Positions 18,331 to 27,952 are shown, counted from the first letter of the stretch. The stretch: DNA of 64,000 bases from Poseidonocella pacifica (GCF_900111875.1 NZ_FOJU01000004.1:340574-404573); one strand, 5' to 3'. The notes: generated from the letters alone by a model not told the origin. Translations and numbers: made by a program.

Positions 18331-19113
18331 TCAGGCGCTCTCCTGCAATTTCAATTCTTGAACGACATCCAGCACAGCCTTGTTCCATCCCGCAGGACCA
18401 GCAAGCTCGGTGCGCCGGATGCTTCCGTTTTTCTCGCCCGGCAACTCGGGAATGCCCGGTCCATGATCATTCCGGACGATCACCCCGAAATCGGCCAGTT
18501 CAAGCATCTCGGTATCGTTGGGGGCGTCCCCGAGGGCAAGCGTGCGGGCCGGCTGGTACTTGGTGATGATCCCCGCCATCGCGCCTGCCTTCGTCCCGCC
18601 AAAGGACAGGGTCAGGAACCTGCCCCCCCGTCTCGCGGCGACCCCGTGGGTGGCAAGCGCGGCCAGAAAGCTCGCCTCGTCCTCGTCGGTCCCGCTCCAG
18701 AGTCCCGGCTCGCTGTGGCTGCGATCCCCCGCTCGGGCGGCGGCTTCGAAATCCAGCTTGGTGTGCCGCATGATCTCATCCACGCCCATATCGCCGAACC
18801 CCCGAAACATGCGCCGAAGGTCCGCGGGTATCTCCCTGAGCGCGGCGCGCAGCGCCTCATAGGCGTCGCGGTCATCCACCGTATCGGCACCGGGTTCCAG
18901 CGTGGTCGCGCCGTTTTCGACGATGGCGGGCCACTCACTTAGCCCCAGTTCCGCCTGTAGTGGGGCAATCTCCGCCGCAGTTTTGGAACTGGCAAGGACG
19001 ACCGGAACGTTCAGCGACTTCAAGAGCGCGAGCGCCGGGGCCGCGTCAGCGCTGGAATAGCTTTCATGATCCAGCAGCGTTCCGTCGAGATCGGTGAACA
19101 CCATAAGTTGCAC
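18331..19113 (-). CDS. HAD-IIB phosphatase, glucosyl-/mannosyl-3-phosphoglycerate phosphatase type
   Basis: A 260-residue HAD hydrolase. Motif I is DLDGTLLDH, motif II VVLASSKT, and motifs III/IV are GTKAGAM followed by ALGDAPNDTEML. A large C2B cap lies between them, as in the MpgP/YedP family. It should remove phosphate from glucosyl-3-phosphoglycerate to give the compatible solute glucosylglycerate. A GTG start at 19113 is preferred because GGAGGAGG sits seven bases upstream; an ATG nine bases further in (19104) is the alternative, and a longer frame to 19209 lacks a site. It is the first gene of the operon with gpgS. Confidence 0.8.
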   Translation of the reverse strand: MQLMVFTDLDGTLLDHESYSSADAAPALALLKSLNVPVVLASSKTAAEIAPLQAELGLSEWPAIVENGATTLEPGADTVDDRDAYEALRAALREIPADLRRMFRGFGDMGVDEIMRHTKLDFEAAARAGDRSHSEPGLWSGTDEDEASFLAALATHGVAARRGGRFLTLSFGGTKAGAMAGIITKYQPARTLALGDAPNDTEMLELADFGVIVRNDHGPGIPELPGEKNGSIRRTELAGPAGWNKAVLDVVQELKLQESA

Positions 19114-19277
19114 GGGGATCCTCCTCCGGCTTTTCGCGGAATATATGGGCCGAGACCTCTTGGGGAAAACCTTTTTCTGAAATGGGGTGCAGCTTTCCGC
19201 TTGAAGCAAGAAGCCTGGGGCGGTTCACGGTCGCGCGCTGGGGCAGATTGAAGGGTGCAGTGCGCGCAGGGACGCGC

Positions 19278-20162
19278 TCAACCTTCCACTGCAAGCAAGG
19301 CGGCGTGATGCTCCGCCCGGCCTTCGTCGGTTCCGTCCGTGAAGCTCGCGACCGTGCGCCCGTGGCTTGGAAAGTGATACACCGCGTTGACGCAAAAGGG
19401 CCCGCCCCCAGTGTGCCCGAATGCCCGGCCCGCTTGCCCCATGGTCCCGCTCATCAGGCCAAGTCCATAGCCGCAATCCGTCCACGGGCGCCCCGCCAAT
19501 GCCCCGCCCAGCCAGCGACGGTCCAGCATCTGTGTCCTCCCCCACGAGGACAAAAGCGCCCCTTCGGCGAACCCATGCAATAGCCGCGCCGCATCGTTGG
19601 CCGAACCGACAAGACATCCATGATAGACCCAGCCGGGATCATAGCCGTGGCCCGCCGGCCAATGCACCGTCGCCATGTCAGAGAGGTCCGCGGCGAGTGC
19701 CACGCTGCCAAGGTCCAGCGGTTTGGTAATGAGGTCCGCGACCAGCCGGGAAAACGGGCGCTGGGCGACCTCCTCGATCCGCTCCCGCGCCAGCATGTAG
19801 CCGACATTGGAATATGCCCAACCCGCACCGGGCGCGAAGAGCGGACCTTGCCCCCGCACCGCATCAACCACCCTCTGCCGCGTCCACGGCGCACGGCCCG
19901 CCGCGACATCCCGGTGATACTCGGCAAGCCCGCCGTAATCGCGCAGCCCGGCGCTATGGGCCAGCAGTTGCCGCAAGGTGAAATCTTCGCCGGGCAGGGC
20001 GGCATCCAGATCCACAGAGCCATCTCCGGCCAGCGCCACGGCGCAAATTGCAATGACGGTCTTGGTAAAGCTCCAGTAGGGAAAGAGCGCGCCCGCATTC
20101 CCGATGCCTCCGGATCGCCCCTCACGGTCAATCCAGACGGCATGATGCTCCGTGCCCGCCAT
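19278..20162 (-). CDS. Serine hydrolase (beta-lactamase class C / PBP-like)
   Basis: About 294 residues with the three motifs of the serine beta-lactamase/DD-peptidase fold: SxxK in WSFTKTV, YxN in YSNVGYM, and HTG replacing KTG in FGHTGGG. No signal peptide is seen, so it is more likely a cytoplasmic esterase or amidase than a resistance enzyme. The frame stays open upstream to 20312 but would overlap the VOC gene. I chose the ATG at 20162, though no strong ribosome site supports it and the true start could differ. It lies 46 bases downstream of the VOC gene, same strand. Confidence 0.75.
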   Translation of the reverse strand: MAGTEHHAVWIDREGRSGGIGNAGALFPYWSFTKTVIAICAVALAGDGSVDLDAALPGEDFTLRQLLAHSAGLRDYGGLAEYHRDVAAGRAPWTRQRVVDAVRGQGPLFAPGAGWAYSNVGYMLARERIEEVAQRPFSRLVADLITKPLDLGSVALAADLSDMATVHWPAGHGYDPGWVYHGCLVGSANDAARLLHGFAEGALLSSWGRTQMLDRRWLGGALAGRPWTDCGYGLGLMSGTMGQAGRAFGHTGGGPFCVNAVYHFPSHGRTVASFTDGTDEGRAEHHAALLAVEG

Positions 20163-20208
20163 CAGCGGGGCAGGGGCGCGTGTCGCCCCGGTGTCGCGCC
20201 CCGCCCGC

Positions 20209-20805
20209 TCAATAGGGGTTCTTCGGATGACGATCCGGCGAGAGGGAGGCGTTTCGTTCCTCCACCAGTTCCTCGATGGCATCGGCCAGATGTACCCGGT
20301 CGATATGCCCATCGCCCCGCGCCACCCGCAGATGATGCGCCCGCATCAGCACCTCCGCATGGCGGCAACCTTCGGGCGGCTCGAACCGATAGGCGGCAAG
20401 CTCCACCAACAGCCCGACCGGATCACGGAAATAGATGGAATCCATAAAGCCACGATCCTTGGGGCCGGAGTGTTTTACCCCGCGCGCCTCCAGCCGCTCC
20501 GCCACCTGCCAGAAGCTGACCTGACTGACGTTGAAGGCGATATGATGCACACAGCCCGGATCCTGCGGCGCAGGTTTTCCCCGCGGCTTGCGATCCTCGC
20601 TGGTAAAGACCGTGATGAGCCGACCATCGCCGGGATCGAAATAAAGATGCCCCTGATCGGGTGCGTCGAGGTTCGGCTGATCGAAGATGAAAGGCATCCC
20701 GAGCACTCCTTCCCAGAAGTCGATGGTGCTCTGCCGATCTGCCCCGACAAGGGTGATGTGATGCACCCCCTGCGTCTGGATCTTGCGGTAACTGTCCTGG
20801 GCCAT
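20209..20805 (-). CDS. VOC-family (glyoxalase/extradiol dioxygenase fold) protein
   Basis: A 198-residue protein with two vicinal-oxygen-chelate modules. The first is GVHHITLVGADRQSTIDFW, with a metal-site histidine in the HH pair. The second is CVHHIAFNVS, followed by MDSIYFRDPVGLLVEL, with the usual C-terminal glutamate. Such proteins are ring-cleaving dioxygenases or lyases/isomerases; the substrate is not evident. The last 50 residues are an extension beyond the fold. GGAGGAG precedes the start, and the downstream serine hydrolase gene may be in the same operon. Confidence 0.82.
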   Translation of the reverse strand: MAQDSYRKIQTQGVHHITLVGADRQSTIDFWEGVLGMPFIFDQPNLDAPDQGHLYFDPGDGRLITVFTSEDRKPRGKPAPQDPGCVHHIAFNVSQVSFWQVAERLEARGVKHSGPKDRGFMDSIYFRDPVGLLVELAAYRFEPPEGCRHAEVLMRAHHLRVARGDGHIDRVHLADAIEELVEERNASLSPDRHPKNPY

Positions 20806-20921
20806 CCTGCTCCTCCTGAAAAGCTGTCCCGCGTTACACTAGCGCGATCCACATCCCTTGGCACCGCGCATGTTTCCCCGCTTGCCATGAAGTATCGGCA
20901 TCGCTAAAAGCCCGCTCGTGT

Positions 20922-20997
20922 GCCGCTGTAGCTCAGATGGTAGAGCAACGCATTCGTAATGCGTGGGTCGGGGGTTCGAGTCCCTTCAGCGGCACCA
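20922..20997 (+). tRNA. tRNA-Thr (anticodon CGT)
   Basis: A 76-base cloverleaf with encoded CCA. The acceptor stem GCCGCTG pairs with CAGCGGC. The anticodon stem ACGCA/TGCGT closes the loop TTCGTAA, giving CGT, which reads ACG. The T arm GGGGGTTCGAGTCCCTT is regular enough. Confidence 0.96.
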
Positions 20998-21383
20998 TCG
21001 CAAGCTGAATGCCCAGAAAACCACTCTAAATTCAGACTGTTAGGCAAGTCTTGCCGCGCTGGTCGCCGCGTCTGTGCGCATGGACCGAAGCGCCGCATTC
21101 TCGCAGTGCGCGCATCCCTCCGGCTTCGGCCGCGATTCCAGCGGCGCGTTGCTGCGTTGATCACCGCCCATTGGGCCCGCCCCACGGAACGGGAGCAATC
21201 ACGCGGCAAAATGCTATCCCAATCGCCCTGAATGGGCCTTTTCGGGCAAAGGTTCATCCCGCCCCCGCACTCGCGGATCCCGGCGCCGGCGGGCAATTAC
21301 GCGCCTTTATCTATACGAATTAGAACGTGAATAAATATTTAGATTTCATTAACCTAAGTCCTCAGTGTTGTTTTGAGGATTCT
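20998..21383. other. 386-base intergenic region between tRNA-Thr and the hybrid kinase
   Basis: No gene is supported. The last 80 bases before the kinase start become AT-rich (around 21310-21360), unlike the surrounding sequence, and probably contain the kinase promoter. I could not pick a clear -35/-10 pair. I see no repeat of the tRNA end that would indicate an attachment site. Confidence 0.45.
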
Positions 21384-23933
21384 ATGTTCGCGTCCATTTT
21401 CCAAGGCCTCACATCGCTTTTGCTGGCCGGGGCCTTCTTTTACGCCATCCTCGTCGCAGACTGCCTGCGATTCCGGCGGCGGGCGCAACAGGTACTCATC
21501 GGGCTGGTTTTCGGCGTGCTCGTGGTTTCGCTGTCCATGACGGCGTATGTACTCGAACCCCGGGGCGTGCGGCTCAATGCGATCGCTGGCCCGCTTGTCT
21601 TTGCGGGCTATCTGGGCGGCCCTTTGAGCGGATTTCTGGCCGGGACGATCGGGGCCATTTTCTCGCTTTCCAAGGGTGGGCCAGTTCCCGTCGTCGGTGT
21701 CTTCATGCAATTGGCCATTCCTACTGTCGGGATGCTCGTCGCCTACCTGCGCCCGCCTGCGAACTGGCCGATGATACCGAAACGCGCCATTCCTCCAATC
21801 ATCATCGGGTTTCTGACGCTCTTCATCTTTCCAATCCTCTATGTCGGGTCCTCCTTTCCGGGGGGTGGGGGCTATTTGACGGCGGCGCGGTCTGCGCTGA
21901 TCTTCATGGGTGTCGGCATACTCTCCATTTTCGTGACGTGGCAAATCCTCACCTACGCCACGCGTTTTGCATTCGATTCCGCGCGCGCCGCAGAATTGTC
22001 GCGGCGGTTGGATCTGACGCTTCGCCATTCCGGGATGGGGATGTTTGAGCGGACGGTAGGGGAATCGGACGTATATTTCGATGCGGGCATGGCCGCGGCC
22101 TATGGGCTGGATATCAAGCCGGGGATGGTGCCGATGTCCACGTGGGCCGCGCTGATCCACCCTGACGATCTTCCCACATTGCAAGCTGAATTCGCCAAGG
22201 CCGACTCCGGCGAGCGGGAGCGCGACCGCATCGATTTCCGTATCATCCGCACGGATGGCGACGTGCGTTACATGCGGGCACACTGGGTCGGGGGTGGCCT
22301 CAGGGATGGCAAGCCAACCCGCGTGTTCGGGGTACAGGCCGACCTGACCGACATCCGCGCGTCGGAGCGGCAGCATCGTGAAACCGTCGACCGCATCGCC
22401 GTCATCGCGGAAAACCTGCCCGGCGTGATGTTCCAGTCCGACGTGACGGACCGGAACAATACCAAGCTGTTGTACGTCAGCCCCAAGTGCAAAGAGATAT
22501 GGGGGTATACCGACGAGGAAATCTATGCCGATCGCGGCATCTTTGCCCGGTGCCATGATCCCGAGGATCTGCCGCGTTTCTACAAGGCGATGAGCCAAAG
22601 TGTTGAGACGGGCAAGAAGGTCACGCACCGGTTCCGCATCACCGCGCGCGATGGCACCGTTCGTTGGCTCGACTATCACGGCGCCAGTTCCACCAAGAAT
22701 GGGCGCGTTCTGCTTGAATCCATCGTGCTCGACGTGACCCGAGAGGTTGCCGTGCAGGAACAGGTGGAGAAGGAACGCGAAATCTCCTACCGCGCCCAGA
22801 AATCCGAGAGCATCGGCATGCTCACCGGCGGGGTAGCGCATGATTTCAACAACCTGCTCGCGGTGATCCTCGGCAATCTCGAACTGCTCAGCGATGAGAA
22901 CGATCCGGAGATGAAAGCCCGCCTGATCGGCGCGGCAACGTCGGCAACCATGCGGGGCGCCGACCTGACCAAAAGCCTGCTCGCCTTTGCGCGCAAGGCG
23001 CGGCTCAAACCGGAGGTGCTGCATCTCAACACGGTGGTGAGTGAGGCCAAGAACTGGATGGGCCGTGCCCTGCCAGAGAGTGTTGCGGTGGAAACCTCGC
23101 TTTTGGCCGGGCTATGGCCGATCAAGGTGGATCGCACCTCACTCGAAAGCGCGCTGCTCAACCTGATCCTGAACGCCCGCGATGCGATGGACAACGCCGG
23201 CAAGCTGACAATTGAGACCTCCAATGTCCGCATCGATCAGGCCTATGTGGATTCCCGACAAGAAGAAGTCCCGCCGGGGCGCTATGTCATGCTCGCCGTC
23301 AGCGACACTGGCTCCGGAATCAAGGAGGAGGATATTGCCTCCATCTTCGAGCCATTCTTCACCACCAAGCCCCAAGGGCTGGGCTCGGGTCTTGGCCTGT
23401 CGATGGCCTTCGGATTCGTGCGTCAATCGGGGGGAACGATCCAAGTCTATTCCGAGGTGGGCGAGGGCACGAGCTTCAAGCTCTATTTCCCGGTCGCCGA
23501 AGATGCCGATGTGAAACCCGCCGGGACTGGCCGCGCGCCAAAGCCTGCCGTCGGAACCGGCAAGCGGATCCTTCTGGCCGAGGACGAAGATCCGGTGCGC
23601 GAAACTCTGGTGACCATCCTTGAACGCGCAGGCTATGACGTGACGCCCGCGATGAATGGCGATCACGCCTTTGCCCTCTTTGAGGCCGATCCGACATTCG
23701 ATCTCTTGCTGACCGATATCGTCATGCCGGGGGAGCTTCAGGGCACGCACCTCTCCCGCGCCGTTCGGGCAATCAGGGATGATCTGCCCGTCGTCTTCAT
23801 GTCCGGATATGCGAGCGAAGCCACGGTGCATGGCAATGGGCTTCGCCCAGAGGATATCCGCCTGATGAAACCCGTCCAGCGCGAAGACCTTTTCGCCGCC
23901 TTGTCAAACGCGGTCCGTCGCAACCCTGACTGA
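21384..23933 (+). CDS. Membrane hybrid sensor histidine kinase with 5TM-LYT-like sensor, PAS domains and receiver
   Basis: An 849-residue hybrid kinase. About six hydrophobic segments fill residues 1-205, with the NAIAGPLVFAGYLGGPLSG pattern of 5TM receptor (LytS-like) sensors. Two PAS/PAC modules follow (roughly 215-330 and 340-460; IHPDDLPTL, YTDEEIYADRGIF). The phospho-acceptor is in GGVAHDFNNLLAV (His near 486). ATPase motifs are NLILNARDAMDNAG, VSDTGSGI and GLGSGLGLSMAFG. A C-terminal receiver has its aspartate in LLTDIVMP (near 778). The ATG at 21384 is chosen over a GTG at 21327 because GAGG stands five bases upstream. No dedicated response regulator is next to it, so output partners are unknown. 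Confidence 0.92.
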   Translation: MFASIFQGLTSLLLAGAFFYAILVADCLRFRRRAQQVLIGLVFGVLVVSLSMTAYVLEPRGVRLNAIAGPLVFAGYLGGPLSGFLAGTIGAIFSLSKGGPVPVVGVFMQLAIPTVGMLVAYLRPPANWPMIPKRAIPPIIIGFLTLFIFPILYVGSSFPGGGGYLTAARSALIFMGVGILSIFVTWQILTYATRFAFDSARAAELSRRLDLTLRHSGMGMFERTVGESDVYFDAGMAAAYGLDIKPGMVPMSTWAALIHPDDLPTLQAEFAKADSGERERDRIDFRIIRTDGDVRYMRAHWVGGGLRDGKPTRVFGVQADLTDIRASERQHRETVDRIAVIAENLPGVMFQSDVTDRNNTKLLYVSPKCKEIWGYTDEEIYADRGIFARCHDPEDLPRFYKAMSQSVETGKKVTHRFRITARDGTVRWLDYHGASSTKNGRVLLESIVLDVTREVAVQEQVEKEREISYRAQKSESIGMLTGGVAHDFNNLLAVILGNLELLSDENDPEMKARLIGAATSATMRGADLTKSLLAFARKARLKPEVLHLNTVVSEAKNWMGRALPESVAVETSLLAGLWPIKVDRTSLESALLNLILNARDAMDNAGKLTIETSNVRIDQAYVDSRQEEVPPGRYVMLAVSDTGSGIKEEDIASIFEPFFTTKPQGLGSGLGLSMAFGFVRQSGGTIQVYSEVGEGTSFKLYFPVAEDADVKPAGTGRAPKPAVGTGKRILLAEDEDPVRETLVTILERAGYDVTPAMNGDHAFALFEADPTFDLLLTDIVMPGELQGTHLSRAVRAIRDDLPVVFMSGYASEATVHGNGLRPEDIRLMKPVQREDLFAALSNAVRRNPD

Positions 23934-23939
23934 GGGGCT

Positions 23940-23958
23940 GGGCGGGTTAATCCCGCCC
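23940..23958 (+). terminator. Hairpin after the hybrid kinase gene
   Basis: GGGCGGG (23940-23946) pairs perfectly with CCCGCCC (23952-23958) across the loop TTAAT, six bases after the stop. No T tract follows, so it is terminator-like rather than a textbook intrinsic terminator. Confidence 0.5.
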
Positions 23959-23997
23959 CCGTGCGCGCCGTTAATCCGGCCCGACCGCGCGAAGGGA

Positions 23998-24037
23998 GTC
24001 ATACAAATGTCATACGCGAGTCATACGCCTGTCATAC
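23998..24037. repeat. Four GTCATAC direct repeats at exact 11-bp spacing
   Basis: GTCATAC occurs at 23998, 24009, 24020 and 24031, always 11 bases apart with a different four-base spacer each time. An inverted copy, GTATGAC, lies at 24102-24108. The array is in the 190-base gap between the convergent kinase and metG genes, where no promoter is needed. The spacing is about one helical turn, so all copies face the same side of the DNA. The period is not a multiple of three, which argues against a coding repeat. The function is unknown. Confidence 0.85.
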
Positions 24038-24123
24038 ACGCCGTTTGGCCTGTTTTCACAGGTTAACCCGCCCGTTTCCGGGGGGTGCCGTTCAACCGTG
24101 TGTATGACGCTGCGCGCGGTGGT

Positions 24124-25836
24124 TTAATCCCGAAGCCCGGAAAACCGCGTCGCCCAATCCTCGCGCTGATCGTCCGTGATCTTGGCAAACAGGGTCTCCG
24201 GCACCGTGAAGGCATGACCGGGCGCAAGGCGGCTCAACGCCGTCTCCATATCCGCCGGCCAACCGTCAGTCTCGACCCCCATGGCCTCCAGCAGCGCGGC
24301 TGATGCATCGGGGATGAAGGGTGCCGACAACACGGCATAAAGCGGGATGAGGTTAAGCGCCAAACGGATCTGCGCCGCTGCCTGTTCGGGGTTTTCCTTG
24401 AAGGTCGACCACGGGGCGGCATCCTGCAAATACTCGTTCCCAAGCACCCACGCGGCCCGCAGCGCCGCCGCGGCCTTGCGGACCTCGATGGCGTCCATAT
24501 GCCCTTCATAGGCCCGGACCTGCGCCGCGATATCGGCAATAAGCTGTGCCTCGCGCGCGCCCAGCGCCCCGCCCGTGGGAACCTCTTCCCCGAACTTGGA
24601 ACGACAGAATTTGGTCACGCGGCTGACGAAATTCCCAAGGACATCAGCAAGATCCTTGTTCACCGAGGCTTGGAAATTCTCCCACGTAAATTCGCTGTCG
24701 GAGCTTTCCGGCGCATGGGACAGAAGCCACCAGCGCCAGTAATCCGCAGGCAGGATCTCCAGCGCCTGATCCATGAAGACACCGCGCCCTTGGCTGGTGC
24801 TGAACTGGCCGCCGTCATAGTTCAAGTAGTTGAAGGATTTGACATAATCCACCAGCTTCCAAGGCTCGCCACTGCCCAGAATGGTCGCGGGGAAAGAGAG
24901 CGTGTGGAACGGCACGTTGTCCTTGCCCATGAATTGCGTATAGCGCACGTCGTCCGCGCCCTTGTCGGTACGCCACCAACGTTCCCAATCCGTGCCCTTG
25001 CCCGCATCAACCCATTCCTGAGCCGCCGCGATATATTCGATCGGCGCATCGAACCACACGTAGAAAACCTTGCCCTCCATGCCGGGCCAGTCCTCTTCGC
25101 CGCGCTTGACGGGAACGCCCCAGTCGAGATCTCGGGTGATCCCGCGATCCTGAAGCCCGTCGCCGTCATTCAGCCATTTCTTGGCGATCGACGTCGTGAG
25201 GATCGGCCAGCCCTCGCGGGTATCGATCCACTCTTCCAGCTGATCTTTCATCTTCGACTGGCAAAGATAGAGGTGCTTGGTCTCGCGCACCTCAAGATCG
25301 GTGGAGCCTGAAATCGCGCTGCGCGGGTCGATCAGGTCGGTCGGGTCAAGCTGCTTGGTGCAGTTCTCGCATTGGTCGCCGCGCGCCTTGTCGTACCCGC
25401 AGTTGGGGCAGGTCCCTTCGATATACCGGTCAGGCAGAAAACGCCCGTCCGCGTTGGAAAAGACCTGCTTTTCACTGACTTCCCGGATCAGCCCGGCCTC
25501 GGCCAGACGTCCGGCGAAATGCTGTGTGAGCTTCTGGTTCTGCGGCGAGGACGAGCGCCCGAAATGGTCAAAGGACAGGCGAAACCCCTCGGCGATCCGG
25601 GCCTGAACTTCGTGCATTTCGGCGCAGTATTCGGCTACCGGCTTGCCCGCCTTGGCGGCGGCAAGTTCCGCCGGCGTGCCATGCTCGTCGGTGGCGCAGA
25701 GGAACATGACCTCATTGCCGCGCCCGCGCTGATACCGGGCGTAAAGATCGGCAGGCAGTTGAGAGCCGACGAGATTTCCGAGGTGCTTGATCCCGTTGAT
25801 ATAAGGGATCGCCGAGGTGATGAGGTGTCTGGTCAT
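24124..25836 (-). CDS. metG: Methionyl-tRNA synthetase
   Basis: A 570-residue class I synthetase charging tRNA-Met. The N-terminal catalytic start [17 protein letters not shown] carries the HIGH-like HLGN. The inserted zinc knuckle has four cysteines, [17 protein letters not shown]. The second class I signature appears as FSTSQGRG instead of KMSKS, a variant form I believe occurs in part of this family. The helical anticodon-binding domain follows ([19 protein letters not shown] onward), and no C-terminal tRNA-binding dimerisation domain is present, consistent with the length. It is convergent with the hybrid kinase gene and monocistronic. Confidence 0.95.
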   Translation of the reverse strand: MTRHLITSAIPYINGIKHLGNLVGSQLPADLYARYQRGRGNEVMFLCATDEHGTPAELAAAKAGKPVAEYCAEMHEVQARIAEGFRLSFDHFGRSSSPQNQKLTQHFAGRLAEAGLIREVSEKQVFSNADGRFLPDRYIEGTCPNCGYDKARGDQCENCTKQLDPTDLIDPRSAISGSTDLEVRETKHLYLCQSKMKDQLEEWIDTREGWPILTTSIAKKWLNDGDGLQDRGITRDLDWGVPVKRGEEDWPGMEGKVFYVWFDAPIEYIAAAQEWVDAGKGTDWERWWRTDKGADDVRYTQFMGKDNVPFHTLSFPATILGSGEPWKLVDYVKSFNYLNYDGGQFSTSQGRGVFMDQALEILPADYWRWWLLSHAPESSDSEFTWENFQASVNKDLADVLGNFVSRVTKFCRSKFGEEVPTGGALGAREAQLIADIAAQVRAYEGHMDAIEVRKAAAALRAAWVLGNEYLQDAAPWSTFKENPEQAAAQIRLALNLIPLYAVLSAPFIPDASAALLEAMGVETDGWPADMETALSRLAPGHAFTVPETLFAKITDDQREDWATRFSGLRD

Positions 25837-26052
25837 GTCCGGGCCCTTGTCCGACGTGTTGGCGCCTCCTTTAGCGCATGGCTTCTTGGAGAACCACAGT
25901 CATCTCCGGGTATGGATTCCCGCATTGGTCTATGGGGCCCCTCCCGTGGTATGGTTAATGCATCCGGCCGGAGCGCTGGCGCCTCATTTGGGCTGCCGCA
26001 CCGCGCGTCGCTGACCGGAATGTTTCCTCGTATATTTTTATAGGGTTCAGTC

Positions 26053-27768
26053 ATGTCCAATGCAGAGATTTTCCAACTGACGCCGGCCAATCAGGCCATC
26101 GTCGATGCTCGTGAGCGTCTGAGGGCCGATTTCATCCGCAAACCCGAGGCCCTGTGGCCGTGGTTCCCGTTCTGCAAGGTGCGCGTTCTTGTGGTCACGG
26201 ACGGAAACCTTGATTTCTCCGACGGTGATTTCGGCCTCGCGACCTTCATCCGCACCTTGCTCGATTCCGTTGTTCCCGCGCGCTTTGAGGTGACGCTGGG
26301 CCATCTCTATAACCGCAGCGGCAACGCGATGATGGAGTTCGAGCCGCGCATCAAGAAACGCGTCCCTTCCTTCAAGTTCGACGACACCGATGATTTCGCC
26401 CCCGGCATGTTCGATGTGGTCTTTCTGTTCGGGATCAGCACCTCGATCGGGGGGCGAGGCACGGCATCGGATGGCAACCCGTACCCGTCCAGCCAGTTCG
26501 CCGATACGGAGCTTCAGGCAATCGCCGAGTTTCAGAATGGCGGTGGCGGGCTGTTCGCAACGGGCGATCACGCGGCCCTCGGCAGGTTCATGGGGCAGGC
26601 ACTCCCGCGCGCGGGCAAGATGCGCCTGTGGGAGAGTACCTCGTCCAACAATGACCTCGATGAGGTTTCCATGGGCGGCCCGCGTCGCAACGATACCAAC
26701 CGGCCCGGCGATCCCGGTTCCCAATTCGAGGATCAGGCCGACGACGTGCCGCAAGGCGTCATCCCCAAGATCTACTCGGCCTCCAATTGGCTGTTCAAAT
26801 ACTCTTTCCCGCATCCCTTGCTGTGCGGTCCAAACGGGGTCATCCGCGTGATGCCCGACCACCCGCATGAAGGCGAATGTGTGGAGCCGACCAACACCAG
26901 CAGCACGCTATCCTTCAAGAGCAACCTCGGCCCGGAATTCCCCAACGCGACGGACGCGGGCCCCAAACCTCTGCCGGAGATCATCTCGACCAATATCGTG
27001 CTGGCGGGAACCACTTCGGGCGGAAAAGATCCTACAGTGGGTCACAGCTTTGGTGGCATCTGTGCCTACAACGGGCATCGGGCAGGCGTGGGCCGTGTTG
27101 TGACCGATGCGACCTGGCACCATTTCGTCAACGTCAATCTCGTGGGTTACACCAGCCTGCCGAACGATACAGTGAAAGGGCAGGGGTTCCTCGCATCGAG
27201 CGCGGGTCAGGCACATCTGGAGAACATCCGCGCCTATTTCCGGAATCTCGCGGTCTGGCTCTCCCGCAAGTCCAACATCTCCTGCATGAATTCGGGATGG
27301 GTGGTCTATCTCTATCACAATGAGCGGGTGATGGAGGCCGTGCTGACACGGACGGATTTCAAATTTGCGGAGCTTGATACCTATCACCTGTGGGAGATCG
27401 GCCATCATGCTCGTGATGTGCTGGGTAAGTTCGCAAGCCGGTGCCAAAGCCGCAGGTTGATCCTCGATCTGGTCTGGCCTGAATACAAGCTGGAGCTTCC
27501 CAACGTTGATCCTTGGGTACATTTCGATCCCAAGGAGCGGGAGACAGACATCCGGATCAACTGGATCAACGGCGATCACATCCTTGATGCCGCGCTCGGA
27601 GGTGCACTTGCGGCGGTACATTCCGAGATCGGAGACCGCTTTGAGGAGCGTTACGACACCGACGAGGTGAAAAAGGTCGCGCAAGAGGGCGCGCGAAAGG
27701 GGGCGTCGCTTGCAGTGAAGTCCTTGGGTGAAACCATGGAAGCATTTGCAAAACAGGTTAAGATGTAA
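26053..27768 (+). CDS. Unrecognised 571-residue protein with ThuA/amidotransferase-like core
   Basis: I do not recognise a named family. The N-terminal region reads like a class I glutamine-amidotransferase or ThuA fold: strands KVRVLVVTDG and FDVVFLFGIS, a helix ending in FQNGGGGLFATGDHAALG at the nucleophile elbow, and RVVTDATWHHFVNV near residue 360. The elbow shows no cysteine, so amidotransferase chemistry is unlikely. The C-terminal 170 residues are partly helical with an Ala/Lys-rich end. There is no signal peptide or membrane segment. An AT-rich stretch precedes the ATG, the ribosome site is weak (GGGTT), and a long hairpin follows, so it is probably a single-gene unit. Confidence 0.7.
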   Translation: MSNAEIFQLTPANQAIVDARERLRADFIRKPEALWPWFPFCKVRVLVVTDGNLDFSDGDFGLATFIRTLLDSVVPARFEVTLGHLYNRSGNAMMEFEPRIKKRVPSFKFDDTDDFAPGMFDVVFLFGISTSIGGRGTASDGNPYPSSQFADTELQAIAEFQNGGGGLFATGDHAALGRFMGQALPRAGKMRLWESTSSNNDLDEVSMGGPRRNDTNRPGDPGSQFEDQADDVPQGVIPKIYSASNWLFKYSFPHPLLCGPNGVIRVMPDHPHEGECVEPTNTSSTLSFKSNLGPEFPNATDAGPKPLPEIISTNIVLAGTTSGGKDPTVGHSFGGICAYNGHRAGVGRVVTDATWHHFVNVNLVGYTSLPNDTVKGQGFLASSAGQAHLENIRAYFRNLAVWLSRKSNISCMNSGWVVYLYHNERVMEAVLTRTDFKFAELDTYHLWEIGHHARDVLGKFASRCQSRRLILDLVWPEYKLELPNVDPWVHFDPKERETDIRINWINGDHILDAALGGALAAVHSEIGDRFEERYDTDEVKKVAQEGARKGASLAVKSLGETMEAFAKQVKM

Positions 27769-27785
27769 CCTGCTGACTCAAAACC

Positions 27786-27815
27786 GTTTCTGGGCCCCGA
27801 CCGAGGCCCGGAAAC
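27786..27815 (+). terminator. Strong hairpin after the 571-residue protein gene
   Basis: An 11-bp stem (27786-27796 with 27805-27815, one T-G pair) encloses an eight-base loop 17 bases after the stop codon. The flanking bases are not T-rich, but the stem is long and isolated, consistent with termination. Confidence 0.5.
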
Positions 27816-27952
27816 CCTGCTTCAAAGCCTGCCCTTCCACGCACATGATTTGTTAAACTGGCTCGGCGATAGAATCGCGGCCCATACGGCTTGCCTTCCC
27901 TATGGGGGGTGCGCATGCTGTCGCCGGAAACACGAGGGGCGGAGATTTACGT

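Noticed and set aside
21354..23024. Minus-strand open frame of 556 codons opposite the hybrid kinase
   Set aside because: It mirrors the kinase codons and is extremely rich in Arg, His and Pro; no ribosome site or motif supports it.
26047..27684. Minus-strand open frames opposite the 571-residue protein
   Set aside because: The plus-strand frame is continuous from a start codon, has a better amino-acid balance and is followed by a hairpin; the minus-strand frames are broken in two.
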